Assembly: GCF_007829835.1 (NCBI RefSeq)
Contig: NZ_VIWP01000007.1
Coordinates: 186,001-250,000, forward strand
From: Neorhizobium alkalisoli
GTDB lineage: Bacteria; Pseudomonadota; Alphaproteobacteria; Rhizobiales; Rhizobiaceae
Direction: 5' to 3'
DNA: 64,000 bases
The first letter of the stretch is position 1, and each line of letters starts with the position of its first letter. Under the pieces are notes generated by a model. The model did no database searches and was not told the DNA's origin. It worked only from the letters and a program-made list of their open reading frames with translations. Made by a program: the position numbers and the translations under genes. Below are positions 1 to 9,410 of the stretch, piece by piece.

Positions 1-382
1 TGGTGGAGGCGCGGCGACCGAAGATTTCCAGAATCAGGCCCGTGCGGTCGATGACCTTGGCGTTCCATTCCTTCTCGAGATTGCGCTGCTGCACCGGCGT
101 CAGCGGATGGTCGACGATGACGAGGCCGGCATTTCTCTCGTCGAGAAGCGCCTTGATCTCATCGATCTTGCCGGATCCCATCAGCGTTGCCGGGCGCGGC
201 GTGTTGACCGGCACGATCAGCCCTTCGGCGACCTCGAGGTCAATCGCGCGGGCAAGGCCCATCGCCTCTTCCAGGCGTGCTTCATTGGATCTTTGCGGCG
301 CGGGGGCCTGGTTGGGCTCAGCGCCCTGCCCGGCGCGTGTGCGCACCTGCTTGAGCACAGGCACGACCACGACGGCGCGCAT
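1..382 (-). CDS. hflX: GTPase HflX, N-terminal part (runs off the window)
   Basis: The minus-strand frame reads MRAVVVVPVL..., then LARAIDLEVAEGL, a GSGKIDEIK segment and VIVDHPLTPVQQRNLEKEW, ending at the window edge with FGRRAST. This is the N-terminal HflX domain that precedes the GTPase domain; the G motifs lie outside the window. HflX binds ribosomes and splits stalled 70S particles in the family's known role. It follows hfq on the same strand, 77 bp downstream, a classic hfq-hflX pair. The start is uncertain: the ATG at 382 is the first one in frame, but protein-like coding (RDTSNESLVPETEKHRDD) continues upstream to about 430 without an ATG, so an ATT or other rare start may be used. 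Confidence 0.88.
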   Translation of the reverse strand, partial: MRAVVVVPVLKQVRTRAGQGAEPNQAPAPQRSNEARLEEAMGLARAIDLEVAEGLIVPVNTPRPATLMGSGKIDEIKALLDERNAGLVIVDHPLTPVQQRNLEKEWNAKVIDRTGLILEIFGRRAST

Positions 383-459
383 GTCATCACGATGCTTTTC
401 CGTTTCCGGAACAAGCGATTCGTTCGAGGTATCTCGATTAGAAATCGGTCGATGTCCTG

Positions 460-702
460 TTAGGCAGCGTTTTCTTCGGTCTCGAACATCTGCAGCGGCT
501 GGCCCGGCATGATGGTCGAGATCGCGTGCTTATACACGAGCTGCGAGTGTCCGTCACGACGAAGGAGAACGCAGAAATTGTCGAAAGACGTGACAACACC
601 TGTGAGCTTGACCCCGTTAATCAGGAATATTGTCAGGGAAATCTTCTGTTTGCGGACAGTATTGAGAAATAAGTCCTGCAGGTTCTGAGAACGTTCCGCC
701 AT
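460..702 (-). CDS. hfq: RNA chaperone Hfq
   Basis: An 80-residue Sm-like protein starting MAERSQNLQDLFLN, with the Sm1 motif at about residues 10-48 and the Sm2 signature YKH at 57-59. Hfq forms a hexamer that pairs small RNAs with mRNAs and alters their stability and translation. It is short, like other alphaproteobacterial Hfq proteins, with an acidic end (ETEENAA) and no long C-terminal tail. It is the first gene of a likely hfq-hflX unit; 108 bp separate it from the transaminase gene upstream, enough for its own promoter. Confidence 0.97.
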   Translation of the reverse strand: MAERSQNLQDLFLNTVRKQKISLTIFLINGVKLTGVVTSFDNFCVLLRRDGHSQLVYKHAISTIMPGQPLQMFETEENAA

Positions 703-768
703 GGCGCCGCTTCTTTCTTTCTTGCCGGTAATACCGGGATCCTGATCATAATAAAAATAGAGATGATC

Positions 769-790
769 GGGAAACGCCCTCGTGTTTCCC
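769..790 (-). terminator. hairpin between transaminase gene and hfq
   Basis: Inverted arms GGGAAAC (769-775) and GTTTCCC (784-790) lie 21 bp past the stop of the transaminase gene. On the minus strand the hairpin is followed by an AT-rich stretch rather than an immediate U run, so it is only a weak terminator candidate. Confidence 0.3.
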
Positions 791-810
791 TTCCCCCAAA
801 TGTCTGGTTA

Positions 811-1674
811 TCAAATCGCCGTCTTTTCCGCAATGTCGAAAAAAGCATCACGGATCGAGGCGGAGATGGTCCCCGGATGGCCGTTGGCGACGGTCTTTCC
901 GTCGATCTCGACGATCGGTACACAGATACCTGTCGCCGAGGAGAAGAAGACTTCGCGGGCGTTCAGCATGTCCTCGGTCTTGAACTCACGCTCGACGACC
1001 TTGAGGCCGAGTTTCGCCGCAACATCGATCACCGTCGTGCGGGTAATGCCGCGCAGGATGCCGTGTTCGGCCGGGCGGGTAACGAGCTCGCCCTGCGGCG
1101 TGACGATCCAGACATTCGAGGATGCGCCTTCCATGACGATGCCGTTGCGATCGACATAAATCGCATCCGCCGCACCGGCATCCCGCGCCTGCTGCTTGGC
1201 AAGCACATTGGGCAGAAGGCCGACGGTCTTGATATCGACGCGGTCCCAGCGGTTTTCGGGAAGTGTTATCACCTTGATCCCGTTCGCATACTTTTTCGCA
1301 ACGACGGAAGGATCGGTATTCTTGGCGGTGATCGTGATGGTCGGCGGCGTTCCTTCGGCCGGGAAGAAATGGTCGCGGCGGGCCGCGCCACGGGTCACCT
1401 GCATGTAGAAAATGCCGTTCTTCACATGATTGCGGCGCAGCACTTCGCGGATGACATGGGTGAGAGCGGCGCGGCTCATCGGCTGCGCCATACGCAATTC
1501 GCTGAGCGAACGGTCGAGCCGGTTCAGGTGGCGCGTCAGATCGACGATCATGCCAGCGCGGACCTCGCAGACCTCGTAGACGCCATCGGCAAACTGAAAA
1601 CCGCGATCCTCGATGTGAACGGCGGCATCGGCGTGCTGGACATACTGGCCGTTCACATAGGCAATTCTCGACAT
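811..1674 (-). CDS. dat: D-amino-acid transaminase (fold-type IV PLP enzyme)
   Basis: A 287-residue class-IV aminotransferase. It opens with IAYVNGQYV and IEDRGFQFADGVYEV, typical of D-alanine transaminases; Lys149 in DIKTVGLLPNVLAKQ is the expected Schiff-base lysine, and EGASSNVWIV and GITR follow as PLP-phosphate-binding segments. The family exchanges amino groups between D-alanine and 2-oxoglutarate, feeding D-glutamate and D-alanine for peptidoglycan. The branched-chain transaminases share the fold, but the N-terminal signature favours the D-amino-acid enzyme. It sits between ntrX and hfq on the same strand; the substrate is inferred from the family. Confidence 0.88.
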   Translation of the reverse strand: MSRIAYVNGQYVQHADAAVHIEDRGFQFADGVYEVCEVRAGMIVDLTRHLNRLDRSLSELRMAQPMSRAALTHVIREVLRRNHVKNGIFYMQVTRGAARRDHFFPAEGTPPTITITAKNTDPSVVAKKYANGIKVITLPENRWDRVDIKTVGLLPNVLAKQQARDAGAADAIYVDRNGIVMEGASSNVWIVTPQGELVTRPAEHGILRGITRTTVIDVAAKLGLKVVEREFKTEDMLNAREVFFSSATGICVPIVEIDGKTVANGHPGTISASIRDAFFDIAEKTAI

Positions 1675-1732
1675 GGGCAGTCCCTCAGCACATCAGTCGT
1701 GCAAAATCAAAACTGTGGAAAAGTCTCCCGGC

Positions 1733-3097
1733 TCAGACGCCGAGAGATTTCAGCTTGCGGTGCAGGGCCGAGCGCTCCATGCCGACGAATTCCGCGGTGC
1801 GGGAAATATTGCCGCCGAAACGGTTGATCTGGGCGACGAGATAATCGCGTTCGAACATTTCACGAGCCTCACGCAGCGGCAGCGTCATGATGTGGACGTC
1901 ACCCTTGGACGAGACTTTCGGCAGCATGTCGCCAAGATCGGTCGGCAGCATGTCGGCAGAGATCGGCGCGTCAGGACCATCGGTGCGGGCAAGAATCATC
2001 AGGCGCTCGATATTGTTGCGCAACTGGCGGATATTGCCCGGCCAGTCATGGGCCTGCAGCACCGCCATCGCGTCATCGCCGATCTTGCGGGTGCGGATAC
2101 CGGCCTGTTCGGAGACCTGGCGCATGAACATGTCGACCAGGAACGGAATGTCCTCGCGGCGTTCGGCGAGCGCCGGCACCTTGACCGGCACAACGGCGAG
2201 ACGGTGAAAGAGGTCTTCGCGGAACGTGCCTTCGGCAATCGAGCTTTCGAGATTGTAGGCGGTCGAGGAAATGATGCGGACATCGACCTTGACGCGCTTG
2301 GAACCGCCGACACGCTCGAACTGCTGATCCACGAGAACGCGGAGAATCTTGTTCTGCGTCTCGCGCGGCATTTCGCCGACTTCGTCGAGATAAAGAATGC
2401 CGCGATGGGCTTCTTCAAGCGCGCCGATCTTGCGCGGCTGGCCGGGGCCGCCTTCGGTGCCGAACAGCGCGATTTCCATGCGCTCCGGCGTGATCGTCGC
2501 GGCGTTGAGCGCCACGAACGGACCCGTCGCCCGCGAGGACTTCTTGTGGATCATGCGGGCGACGAGTTCCTTGCCGGAACCCGACGGGCCGAGGATCATG
2601 ATGCGGCTATTGGTCGGCGAGACCTTTTCGATCGTCTGACGCAGCTGCGAGACGGCAACCGATGTGCCGACCAGTTCGGCAGCGTCACCGGTGCGTTTCT
2701 TGAGCTCGGTCACTTCGCGCTTGAGCTTGGAATTTTCGAGCGCCCGTTCGGCGATCAGGATCAGGCGGTCGGCCTTGAACGGCTTTTCGATGAAGTCGAA
2801 AGCGCCACGCTTGATGGCGGAAACGGCGGTTTCGATATTGCCGTGACCGGAGATCATCACCACAGGCAGGTCGGGATGGCGTGCCCTGATCTCTTCGAGA
2901 AGGGCCAGACCGTCAAGGCGCGAGCCCTGCATCCAGATGTCGAGGAAAACGAGCCGGGGAACACGATCCGAGATCGCCGCAAGCGCGCTGTCGGCGTCAT
3001 GCGCGGTGCGGGTTTCATGTCCCTCGTCGGAGAGAATGCCGGAGACGATTTCGCGAATATCCGCCTCGTCATCGACGACCAGAATATCAGACGCCAT
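1733..3097 (-). CDS. ntrX: nitrogen-regulation response regulator NtrX
   Basis: About 454 residues. A receiver domain (ILVVDDEADIRE, phospho-acceptor Asp53) is followed by an AAA+ domain with Walker A GPSGSGKE (170-177) and Walker B LYLDEVGEM (235-243), then a Fis-type helix-turn-helix ending RSALHRKLKSLGV. The GAFTGA loop that contacts sigma-54 is absent: the segment after LFGTEGG (211-217) reads GQPRKIGALEEA instead. NtrX proteins of other alphaproteobacteria also lack it, so this one probably regulates without sigma-54. The start at 3097 (MASDILVVDD) is preferred over an upstream codon at 3121; it overlaps ntrY by 11 bp. Partner of NtrY in nitrogen and redox/envelope signalling. Confidence 0.94.
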   Translation of the reverse strand: MASDILVVDDEADIREIVSGILSDEGHETRTAHDADSALAAISDRVPRLVFLDIWMQGSRLDGLALLEEIRARHPDLPVVMISGHGNIETAVSAIKRGAFDFIEKPFKADRLILIAERALENSKLKREVTELKKRTGDAAELVGTSVAVSQLRQTIEKVSPTNSRIMILGPSGSGKELVARMIHKKSSRATGPFVALNAATITPERMEIALFGTEGGPGQPRKIGALEEAHRGILYLDEVGEMPRETQNKILRVLVDQQFERVGGSKRVKVDVRIISSTAYNLESSIAEGTFREDLFHRLAVVPVKVPALAERREDIPFLVDMFMRQVSEQAGIRTRKIGDDAMAVLQAHDWPGNIRQLRNNIERLMILARTDGPDAPISADMLPTDLGDMLPKVSSKGDVHIMTLPLREAREMFERDYLVAQINRFGGNISRTAEFVGMERSALHRKLKSLGV

Positions 3098-5360
3098 AAG
3101 CCAATTCCTTGTCATTACCATTTATGGGCGATGCCGCCTGCTCGACATGCGGCAGCAGCACCCGGATCATGGCGCCCTTGCCATGATCAAAATCGGCGGG
3201 AGCGTCGTGGAGTTCGAGCTGTCCGCCATGTTCCTCAATGATCTTCTTGACGATCGCGAGACCAAGGCCAGTGCCCTTTTCCCGCATCGTCATATAGGGT
3301 TCCAGAATGCGATGCCGGTTTTCGGTCGGCAGGCCGTTGCCGTTGTCGATGATGTCGACAACAAACGTGTCGCGGGCGCGATCCCGGTTGGCGCGGACCC
3401 AGACCTTGCGGCCATCGCGCTCCTGATCGCTCGGCACCGCCTCGATCGCCTCGACGGCGTTCTTGACGAGATTGCCGAAGGCCTGGCCGAGCATGCGGCT
3501 GTCAAATGAGCCCTTGAGCGGCTCGTCGCCGAGCTCGCGGATGAAATCCACATGGGTCTCGCCCATTTCGCGCAGGAAAATGGCGTCGCGCAGGATGTCG
3601 CGAAGATCGGCATTTTCCTTGGCCGGCTTCGGCATGCGGGCGAAAGAGGAGAATTCATCGACCATGCGGCCGATATCGCCGACCTGACGCACGATCGTAT
3701 CGGTGCACTGGTCGAAGACGGCGCGGTCGCTCTCGTCAATCTGCTTGCCGTAACGGCGCTTCAGGCGCTCGGCGGAGAGTTGGATCGGGGTCAGCGGGTT
3801 CTTGATCTCGTGGGCGATGCGGCGCGCCACATCGGCCCAGGCGGTCGAGCGCTGGGCGATGACAAGGTCGGTAATGTCGTCGAGGGTGACGACATAGCTG
3901 TCATGGGCAGTCCGCTGTTCTTCGCGGGTCACCTGGACCGACAGGGTTCGCTCTTTGCCGCCCCGCATCAGGTTCACCTGCTTGCGGAAATCGCCTCGTG
4001 ATCGCGAGGTCGCTTCGGTGAAGACGTGGTCGATCTCGGGCGCGACCTCTTCGAGCTTCTTGCCCATCAGCTGTTCCGCGCTGACGCCGAGGAAGGCTTC
4101 GGCGGTCGGATTGACGATGCTGATACGACGGTCTTCCTCGACGCCGATGACGGCGGCCGTCACACCGGACAGCACCGCTTCGATGAAGCGACGGCGGTCG
4201 TCCACTTCGTCCTTCGCCTCAAGAATCTCGTCGCGCTGGGTGCGGATTTCCGAAATCATCTTGTTGAACGTGCGCCCGAGGCTGCCGACATCGCCATCCG
4301 CGACACGGACGGGAACGACGACATTGAGATTGCCGGTGGCAACGCTGTCGGCAGCGCTGATCAGCAGGCGGATCGGCCGGACGATACGATCGGCGACGGC
4401 GATGGCGGCCCAGATCGCGGCAAGCAGCACGATTAGCGCGAAGCCGAGATAAAGCACGGCGAAGGCAAGCTGCAGCGACATGCGGCCGGCTTCCATCGCC
4501 TTGTATTCGGCGGTGTTCTCTTCCATCAGCCGCATGGCGTTCATGACGCGCGGATCGACGGCGCGGATCGTGTAGAGGAAGGTGCCGGGAATGGTGTCGA
4601 TCTTGATGACGGCGCCGACAAGGTTGGTGACGCCGGGCGGAATCAGGGTCGGCTGACCGGAGGCCGCGGTCTTCAGAGCATCCTGCGGGATTGCCGGCAG
4701 CGGCTTTTCGGTCTTGATATCGGCCTGGGCGATCGCCTGGCCATCTTCCTGCACGAGGAAGGCGCCGAGCAACCCGCGGCCGCGGGCCTGGCGGGTCAGG
4801 AGATCGACGAAACCGGTGCGGTCGAGATAGAACATCGCCCGGTTGCGCTCCAGGTCGTTCGACATGGAGACGGTCTGGCCCTGCAGGTAGCTGGCATTTT
4901 CCATCATATAGGCGCGCGCCACGTCCTGCGAGGACTGGACGATCGACTGGGTGCGCAGCGAGAACCAGCGGTCGAGACCGACGCTGAGCGTCAGGCTGGC
5001 GAAGATGGCGACGAGGACGGCCGGCGTGATCGCGACGATCGAGAACAGCACGACGATGCGCACATGCAGACGGGCTGCGGCGCGGCCACGGTTGCGCGCG
5101 CGCAGAAGCCGGCCGATCTCGCGGCCGATCAGGTAGACAAGGCCGATGATGAACAGCGAGTTGACCACGGCCGAAGCGATGACAACGTTGGTGGTCGGGG
5201 CAATGGGCGTGACGCCGAGCAGAATGAAGAGCGTCAGCGTGGCACAGACGAGAGCGCCGCCAGCCAGAAGAAGGCCAGGCAGAGCGAAAGACGCACGACG
5301 ATCCTGAACCGACACGACCGGTTCGTTGTCGGGCACCGGCGTTATTACGCCATCCGTCAT
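3087..5360 (-). CDS. ntrY: membrane sensor histidine kinase NtrY
   Basis: 757 residues. Membrane segments are seen near 27-50, 60-80, 102-124 and 297-320, the last pair enclosing a periplasmic region. A HAMP region (about 322-375), a PAS domain (390-500), a HisKA domain with phospho-acceptor His517 in RRIAHEIKNPLTP and a C-terminal ATPase domain (NAVEAIEA, DNGNGLP, EKGTGLGLAIV) follow. NtrY is the kinase for NtrX. It lies directly upstream of ntrX with overlapping ends; a 287-bp gap separates it from ntrC. Confidence 0.95.
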   Translation of the reverse strand: MTDGVITPVPDNEPVVSVQDRRASFALPGLLLAGGALVCATLTLFILLGVTPIAPTTNVVIASAVVNSLFIIGLVYLIGREIGRLLRARNRGRAAARLHVRIVVLFSIVAITPAVLVAIFASLTLSVGLDRWFSLRTQSIVQSSQDVARAYMMENASYLQGQTVSMSNDLERNRAMFYLDRTGFVDLLTRQARGRGLLGAFLVQEDGQAIAQADIKTEKPLPAIPQDALKTAASGQPTLIPPGVTNLVGAVIKIDTIPGTFLYTIRAVDPRVMNAMRLMEENTAEYKAMEAGRMSLQLAFAVLYLGFALIVLLAAIWAAIAVADRIVRPIRLLISAADSVATGNLNVVVPVRVADGDVGSLGRTFNKMISEIRTQRDEILEAKDEVDDRRRFIEAVLSGVTAAVIGVEEDRRISIVNPTAEAFLGVSAEQLMGKKLEEVAPEIDHVFTEATSRSRGDFRKQVNLMRGGKERTLSVQVTREEQRTAHDSYVVTLDDITDLVIAQRSTAWADVARRIAHEIKNPLTPIQLSAERLKRRYGKQIDESDRAVFDQCTDTIVRQVGDIGRMVDEFSSFARMPKPAKENADLRDILRDAIFLREMGETHVDFIRELGDEPLKGSFDSRMLGQAFGNLVKNAVEAIEAVPSDQERDGRKVWVRANRDRARDTFVVDIIDNGNGLPTENRHRILEPYMTMREKGTGLGLAIVKKIIEEHGGQLELHDAPADFDHGKGAMIRVLLPHVEQAASPINGNDKELAYGV

Positions 5361-5587
5361 CTATACGCTCCAATATCAGACGATAGACCTTTCAACCGCC
5401 CAGGTTGCTACCCGATCGAAGGAAAAATCGTCCTTTTTAAAAAAGAGGCCCCGCAGCCGACGATCGTCGGATCCGCCGGCCCCGTGGCGGAAAGCCAGGG
5501 ACCTTAAGTGTCGTTTAAGCAACGCATTGTGGCGAAAATGCAACGAGGCTGAGGCTGTGTCAAGCGCACACGAAAGCACGTCGCGCA

Positions 5588-5620
5588 AAAGTGTATCGCC
5601 GCTTTTTACAGCGGCGATAC
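5588..5620 (-). terminator. terminator-like hairpin after ntrC
   Basis: A perfect 11-bp inverted repeat (GTATCGCCGCT at 5593-5603, AGCGGCGATAC at 5610-5620) lies 27 bp past the ntrC stop. On the minus strand it is followed by ACTTTT. It likely ends the dusB-ntrB-ntrC transcript and separates it from ntrYX. Confidence 0.6.
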
Positions 5621-5646
5621 TCGAAAAACAGGGAAATCAAGGCGTC

Positions 5647-7098
5647 TCAGGCGCCCCGGGAACTGCGGTATACCGATACGCCGAGCTCGCGGATCTTCTT
5701 GCGCAAGGTGTTGCGATTGAGGCCAAGAAGGTCGGCAGCCTTGATCTGGTTGCCGCGAGTCGCCGTGAGGGCTGCGAGAATCAGCGGGTATTCCATCTCC
5801 GTCAGAACCCGGTCGTAGAGACCCGGCGGTGGCAGGTTTTCACCGAAGCCGGCGAAGTAGGTCCGCATATTTTCCTCGACCGCCTGGGCGATCGTCAGCG
5901 AACCGGTGCGCGCCGTCATCTTGTCGATCGGGCTGTCGGGCACATCGGCACGCAGTTCCGAATCGATGATCTCGCGGGTGATGACATCCTGCGGATAAAG
6001 CGCCATCAGGCGGCGCACGAGGTTTTCGAGCTCGCGCACGTTGCCCGGCCAGGCATAGGCCTTCATCGCGTCCAGCGCTTCATTGTCGAAACGCTTGCCG
6101 TCGAGACCTTCCTTCTCGGCCATCTGCATGAAATGGCGGACGAGATCGGGAATATCCTCGGCGCGGTCGCGCAGCGGCGGAAGGCGCAGCGGGACGACGT
6201 TGAGGCGATAATAGAGGTCTTCGCGGAACAGGCCCTGATGGATGAGTTGTTTCAGGTCCTTGTTGGTGGCGGCGACGATGCGCACGTCGGTGCGGATCGG
6301 CGTGCGGCCGCCGACCGTCGTGTATTCGCCCTGCTGCAGTACGCGCAGAAGGCGGGTCTGGGCATCCATCGGCATGTCGCCGATTTCGTCGAGGAACAAC
6401 GTGCCGCCCTCGGCCTGTTCGAAACGACCGGTGGAACGGCTCTGGGCGCCGGTAAAGGCACCCTTTTCGTGGCCGAACAGTTCGGATTCGATCAGGTCAC
6501 GCGGGATGGCGGCCATGTTGATGGCGACGAAGGGACCGTTGCGGCGCTTGCCATAGTCGTGCAGCGCGCGGGCGACGAGTTCCTTGCCGGTACCGGATTC
6601 ACCGGTGATCATCAGCGTCAGGTCGGTCTGCATCAGACGGGCCAGAACGCGGTAGATTTCCTGCATGGCAGCCGAGCGACCGACCAGCGGCATGCCGTCC
6701 TGCATGTCGTCATCGAGACGGGCCGGCTTGCGCTTCGGCTCGGACAGAGCGCGGCCGATAATGGCGATCAGCTCGGTCAGGTCGAACGGTTTTGGCAGGT
6801 AATCATAGGCGCCTTTTTCCGAAGCCTTGATCGCCGTCATGAACGTGTTCTGGGCGCTCATGACCAGAACCGGCAGGTCCGGACGGGCCTTCTTGATGCG
6901 CGGCAGAAGGTCGAAGGCATTTTCATCCGGCATTACGACGTCAGTGACGACCAGATCGCCCTCGCCTGCGGAAATCCAGCGCCACAGGGTGGCGGCATTC
7001 GAGGTGATACGGACATCGTAACCGGCCCGGGTCAGGGCCTGGTTCAGAACCGTGCGGATGGCTGCGTCGTCGTCTGCGACCAGGATCGTGGCAGTCAT
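5647..7098 (-). CDS. ntrC: nitrogen regulator I, NtrC (sigma-54 activator)
   Basis: 483 residues. The receiver (ILVADDDAAIR, Asp53, LPKP switch lysine) is followed by an AAA+ domain with Walker A GESGTGKE (166-173), an intact GAFTGA loop (213-218) and Walker B FLDEIGDM, and a Fis-type DNA-binding domain ending NRNTLRKKIRELGV. When phosphorylated by NtrB under nitrogen limitation, NtrC activates sigma-54 promoters such as those for glutamine synthetase and ammonium transport. Its start overlaps the ntrB stop by 4 bp, so the two are translationally coupled. The intact GAFTGA contrasts with NtrX in the same window. Confidence 0.97.
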   Translation of the reverse strand: MTATILVADDDAAIRTVLNQALTRAGYDVRITSNAATLWRWISAGEGDLVVTDVVMPDENAFDLLPRIKKARPDLPVLVMSAQNTFMTAIKASEKGAYDYLPKPFDLTELIAIIGRALSEPKRKPARLDDDMQDGMPLVGRSAAMQEIYRVLARLMQTDLTLMITGESGTGKELVARALHDYGKRRNGPFVAINMAAIPRDLIESELFGHEKGAFTGAQSRSTGRFEQAEGGTLFLDEIGDMPMDAQTRLLRVLQQGEYTTVGGRTPIRTDVRIVAATNKDLKQLIHQGLFREDLYYRLNVVPLRLPPLRDRAEDIPDLVRHFMQMAEKEGLDGKRFDNEALDAMKAYAWPGNVRELENLVRRLMALYPQDVITREIIDSELRADVPDSPIDKMTARTGSLTIAQAVEENMRTYFAGFGENLPPPGLYDRVLTEMEYPLILAALTATRGNQIKAADLLGLNRNTLRKKIRELGVSVYRSSRGA

Positions 7099-8243
7099 TT
7101 ATCGCTTCCTGTGGTGTGCAAGGCGCGGCCGTCGCCGCCCTCTTCCTTGTGCATGGGCATGAGGACCCGGAAAATGGTGCGGCGGGCCTGGCTATCGCAT
7201 TCGATAATGCCGCCATGGGCGCCGATGATCTTTGCCACCAGCGCAAGACCGAGGCCGGAACCATTGGTCTTGGTGGTGATGAAGGGGTCGAAAAGATGCG
7301 GCAACAGGTCGGTCGGCACGCCGGGACCATTGTCGATGACGCAGAATTCCAGCGGCAGCGAGATCTTTTCGCGGGTGCCGGCGACCGAGAGGCGAATGCC
7401 CGGACGGTAGGCCGTCGTCAGCGTGATTTCGGCATCCGGCTGGTCACCGACCGCTTCGGCCGCATTCTTGATGAGGTTGAGGAAGACCTGCACCAGCTGG
7501 TCGCGATTGGCATAAACCGGCGGCAGCGACGGGTCGTACATTTCCGAGATCTTGATGTTGCGCGCGAAGCCAGCCTTGGCGACGGCCTTCACATGGTCGA
7601 GCACGGAATGGATGTTGAGCGGCACCCGGTCGACGGGGCGTTCGTCGGAAAACACTTCCATGCGATCGACCAGCGACACGATCCGGTCGGTCTCGTCGCA
7701 GATAAGGCGGGTCAGCGGCCGGTCATCGTCGGGCACAACGGTTTCGAGCAGCTGGGCGGCACCGCGGATGCCCGACAGTGGGTTCTTGATCTCGTGTGCC
7801 AGCATGGAAGCAAGGCCGGTGACCGAGCGGGCGGCGGCGCGGTGAGTCAGCTGGCGGTCGATCTTGTCGGCCATCGAGCGTTCCTGAAAAACGACCACGA
7901 CCGAATCGTGTTCGCCCGCCACCGGCGCGACATAGAGATCGACCAGCTTTTCCTGCCCGAGGCGCGGCGACGAGAGATCGACGCGGTATTCGTTGACCGG
8001 CGCCTTGCGTTCGCGCACTTGGTCGATCAGCGCCAGAAGCGGGCTGCCGAAGGGGATGAGCGTGGAAATCTTGCTCTTGGCCAGATGCGCGGCGGAAGCA
8101 CCGAAGAAGGATTCGGCCTCCCAATTGGCGAAGGCCACCTTGCCGGCGGCATCCACCAGGATCACCGGGTTCTGCACGGCATTGAGCACGGCCATGGCAA
8201 GCGCCTGGCCCTGTGCGCTCTCGGCTGTTGTCGTCTTGGTCAT
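7095..8243 (-). CDS. ntrB: nitrogen-regulation histidine kinase NtrB (NRII)
   Basis: 382 residues without membrane segments. An N-terminal PAS domain (about 20-120) is followed by HisKA with phospho-acceptor His150 in SMLAHEIKNPLSGIRG and an ATPase domain (NLIKNAAEAVG, DNGPGVP, NGSGLGLALV). NtrB is the cytosolic kinase/phosphatase of NtrC and is governed by PII proteins in this family. It overlaps dusB upstream and ntrC downstream by 4 bp each. Confidence 0.96.
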   Translation of the reverse strand: MTKTTTAESAQGQALAMAVLNAVQNPVILVDAAGKVAFANWEAESFFGASAAHLAKSKISTLIPFGSPLLALIDQVRERKAPVNEYRVDLSSPRLGQEKLVDLYVAPVAGEHDSVVVVFQERSMADKIDRQLTHRAAARSVTGLASMLAHEIKNPLSGIRGAAQLLETVVPDDDRPLTRLICDETDRIVSLVDRMEVFSDERPVDRVPLNIHSVLDHVKAVAKAGFARNIKISEMYDPSLPPVYANRDQLVQVFLNLIKNAAEAVGDQPDAEITLTTAYRPGIRLSVAGTREKISLPLEFCVIDNGPGVPTDLLPHLFDPFITTKTNGSGLGLALVAKIIGAHGGIIECDSQARRTIFRVLMPMHKEEGGDGRALHTTGSDK

Positions 8244-9262
8244 GCTGCCTCCTTGCGGGGAGCGTCTATCGGTTGGTCGAGAAGAGCGGCCGTCATCCGT
8301 CGCGTGACGTCCGCCGAATCCTTCGACATCATGATTGCGGCCTTTTCCTCGGGCGGGAGGCCGGCGGCGAAGCGGTCGAGATACCAGCCGAGATGTTTGC
8401 GCGCATGGCGCAGGCCGGCTTCGCGACCATAAAGTTCCAGCATCGCCTCATAATGTTCGATGACGATGGCGGCAATTTCGGCCTGTTCGGGTGCTGCATG
8501 GCCGGCAAGCCAGCCGACATGCCAGGGGCGGCCCTGCGCACCACGGCCGACCATGACGGCATCGGCGCCGGAGCGCTTCAGGATCTCGTCGGCATCTTCC
8601 GGCGTCTCGACATCGCCATTGGCGATCAGCGGGATGGAAACGACGTCACGGGTGGCGCGGATCGCATCCCAGTCGGCCCTGCCCTCGTAAAACTGCATGC
8701 GGGTGCGGCCGTGGATGGTGACCAGCTGGATGCCGGCCTGTTCAGCGCGGCTAGCGATTTCCGGCGCGTTCAGCGAATTTTCGTCCCAGCCGAGGCGCAT
8801 CTTCAGCGTCACCGGCACCTTTACAGCCTTTACCGTCGCCTCGATCATGGATAGCGCATGGTCAGGATCGCGCATCAGGGCAGAACCGGAATAACCGCCG
8901 GTCACCTTCTTGGCCGGACACCCCATATTGATGTCGATGATATCGGCGCCATTGGCCTCGGCGATCTTTGCGGCTTCCGCCATCCAGTGCGCCTCGCGGC
9001 CGGCGAGCTGCACCATATGCGGCGTAATGCCGGTGCCCTTGAGGCGCGACCAAGATTCTTCGCGGTTCATCACCAGTTCGCGGCTTGCGACCATCTCGGT
9101 CACGACGAGCCCTGCACCGTGGCGCCATGCAAGCGTGCGGAACGGCAGATCGGTCACGCCGGACATCGGCGCCAAGACTATTCTATTGCGAATGGCGACG
9201 GGCCCGACCTCAAAAGGTGTAGCAAGATCCTGGAAACGCAAATGATGATCTTTCGGGCACAT
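8240..9262 (-). CDS. dusB: tRNA-dihydrouridine synthase DusB (NifR3)
   Basis: 340 residues with the flavin-dependent TIM-barrel signatures APMSGVTDLPFR, QLAGRE and INMGCPAKKV, where Cys115 is the expected catalytic acid, plus LKMRLGWD, TIHGRT and ANGDV. It reduces uridines in the tRNA D-loop. In rhizobia this gene is known as nifR3 and is the first gene of the ntrBC operon, as here. Its promoter region faces ispDF across 148 bp. Confidence 0.95.
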   Translation of the reverse strand: MCPKDHHLRFQDLATPFEVGPVAIRNRIVLAPMSGVTDLPFRTLAWRHGAGLVVTEMVASRELVMNREESWSRLKGTGITPHMVQLAGREAHWMAEAAKIAEANGADIIDINMGCPAKKVTGGYSGSALMRDPDHALSMIEATVKAVKVPVTLKMRLGWDENSLNAPEIASRAEQAGIQLVTIHGRTRMQFYEGRADWDAIRATRDVVSIPLIANGDVETPEDADEILKRSGADAVMVGRGAQGRPWHVGWLAGHAAPEQAEIAAIVIEHYEAMLELYGREAGLRHARKHLGWYLDRFAAGLPPEEKAAIMMSKDSADVTRRMTAALLDQPIDAPRKEAA

Positions 9263-9410
9263 GAAGCTTCTGCACTATTTTTATTCAGGTCTCACGCATT
9301 TGCCAAGAGCAATTCAATGCCTGCGTTATTTTTAAGCGACCTGCTGGAATTCAGGCTTTTCATTCTATAGTTCTCGGCCTGTCAATCCTCCCAGCGAAAC
9401 GGATAGGCCC

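Noticed and set aside
682..696. GTTC-N7-GTTC match to the alphaproteobacterial SOS box inside hfq
   Set aside because: It lies within codons 3-7 of hfq, which encode the strongly conserved ERSQNL; the match is explained by protein conservation and is downstream of the start.
5326..7410. Long plus-strand open frame opposite ntrC and part of ntrB
   Set aside because: Antisense shadow of clear genes; no protein pattern.
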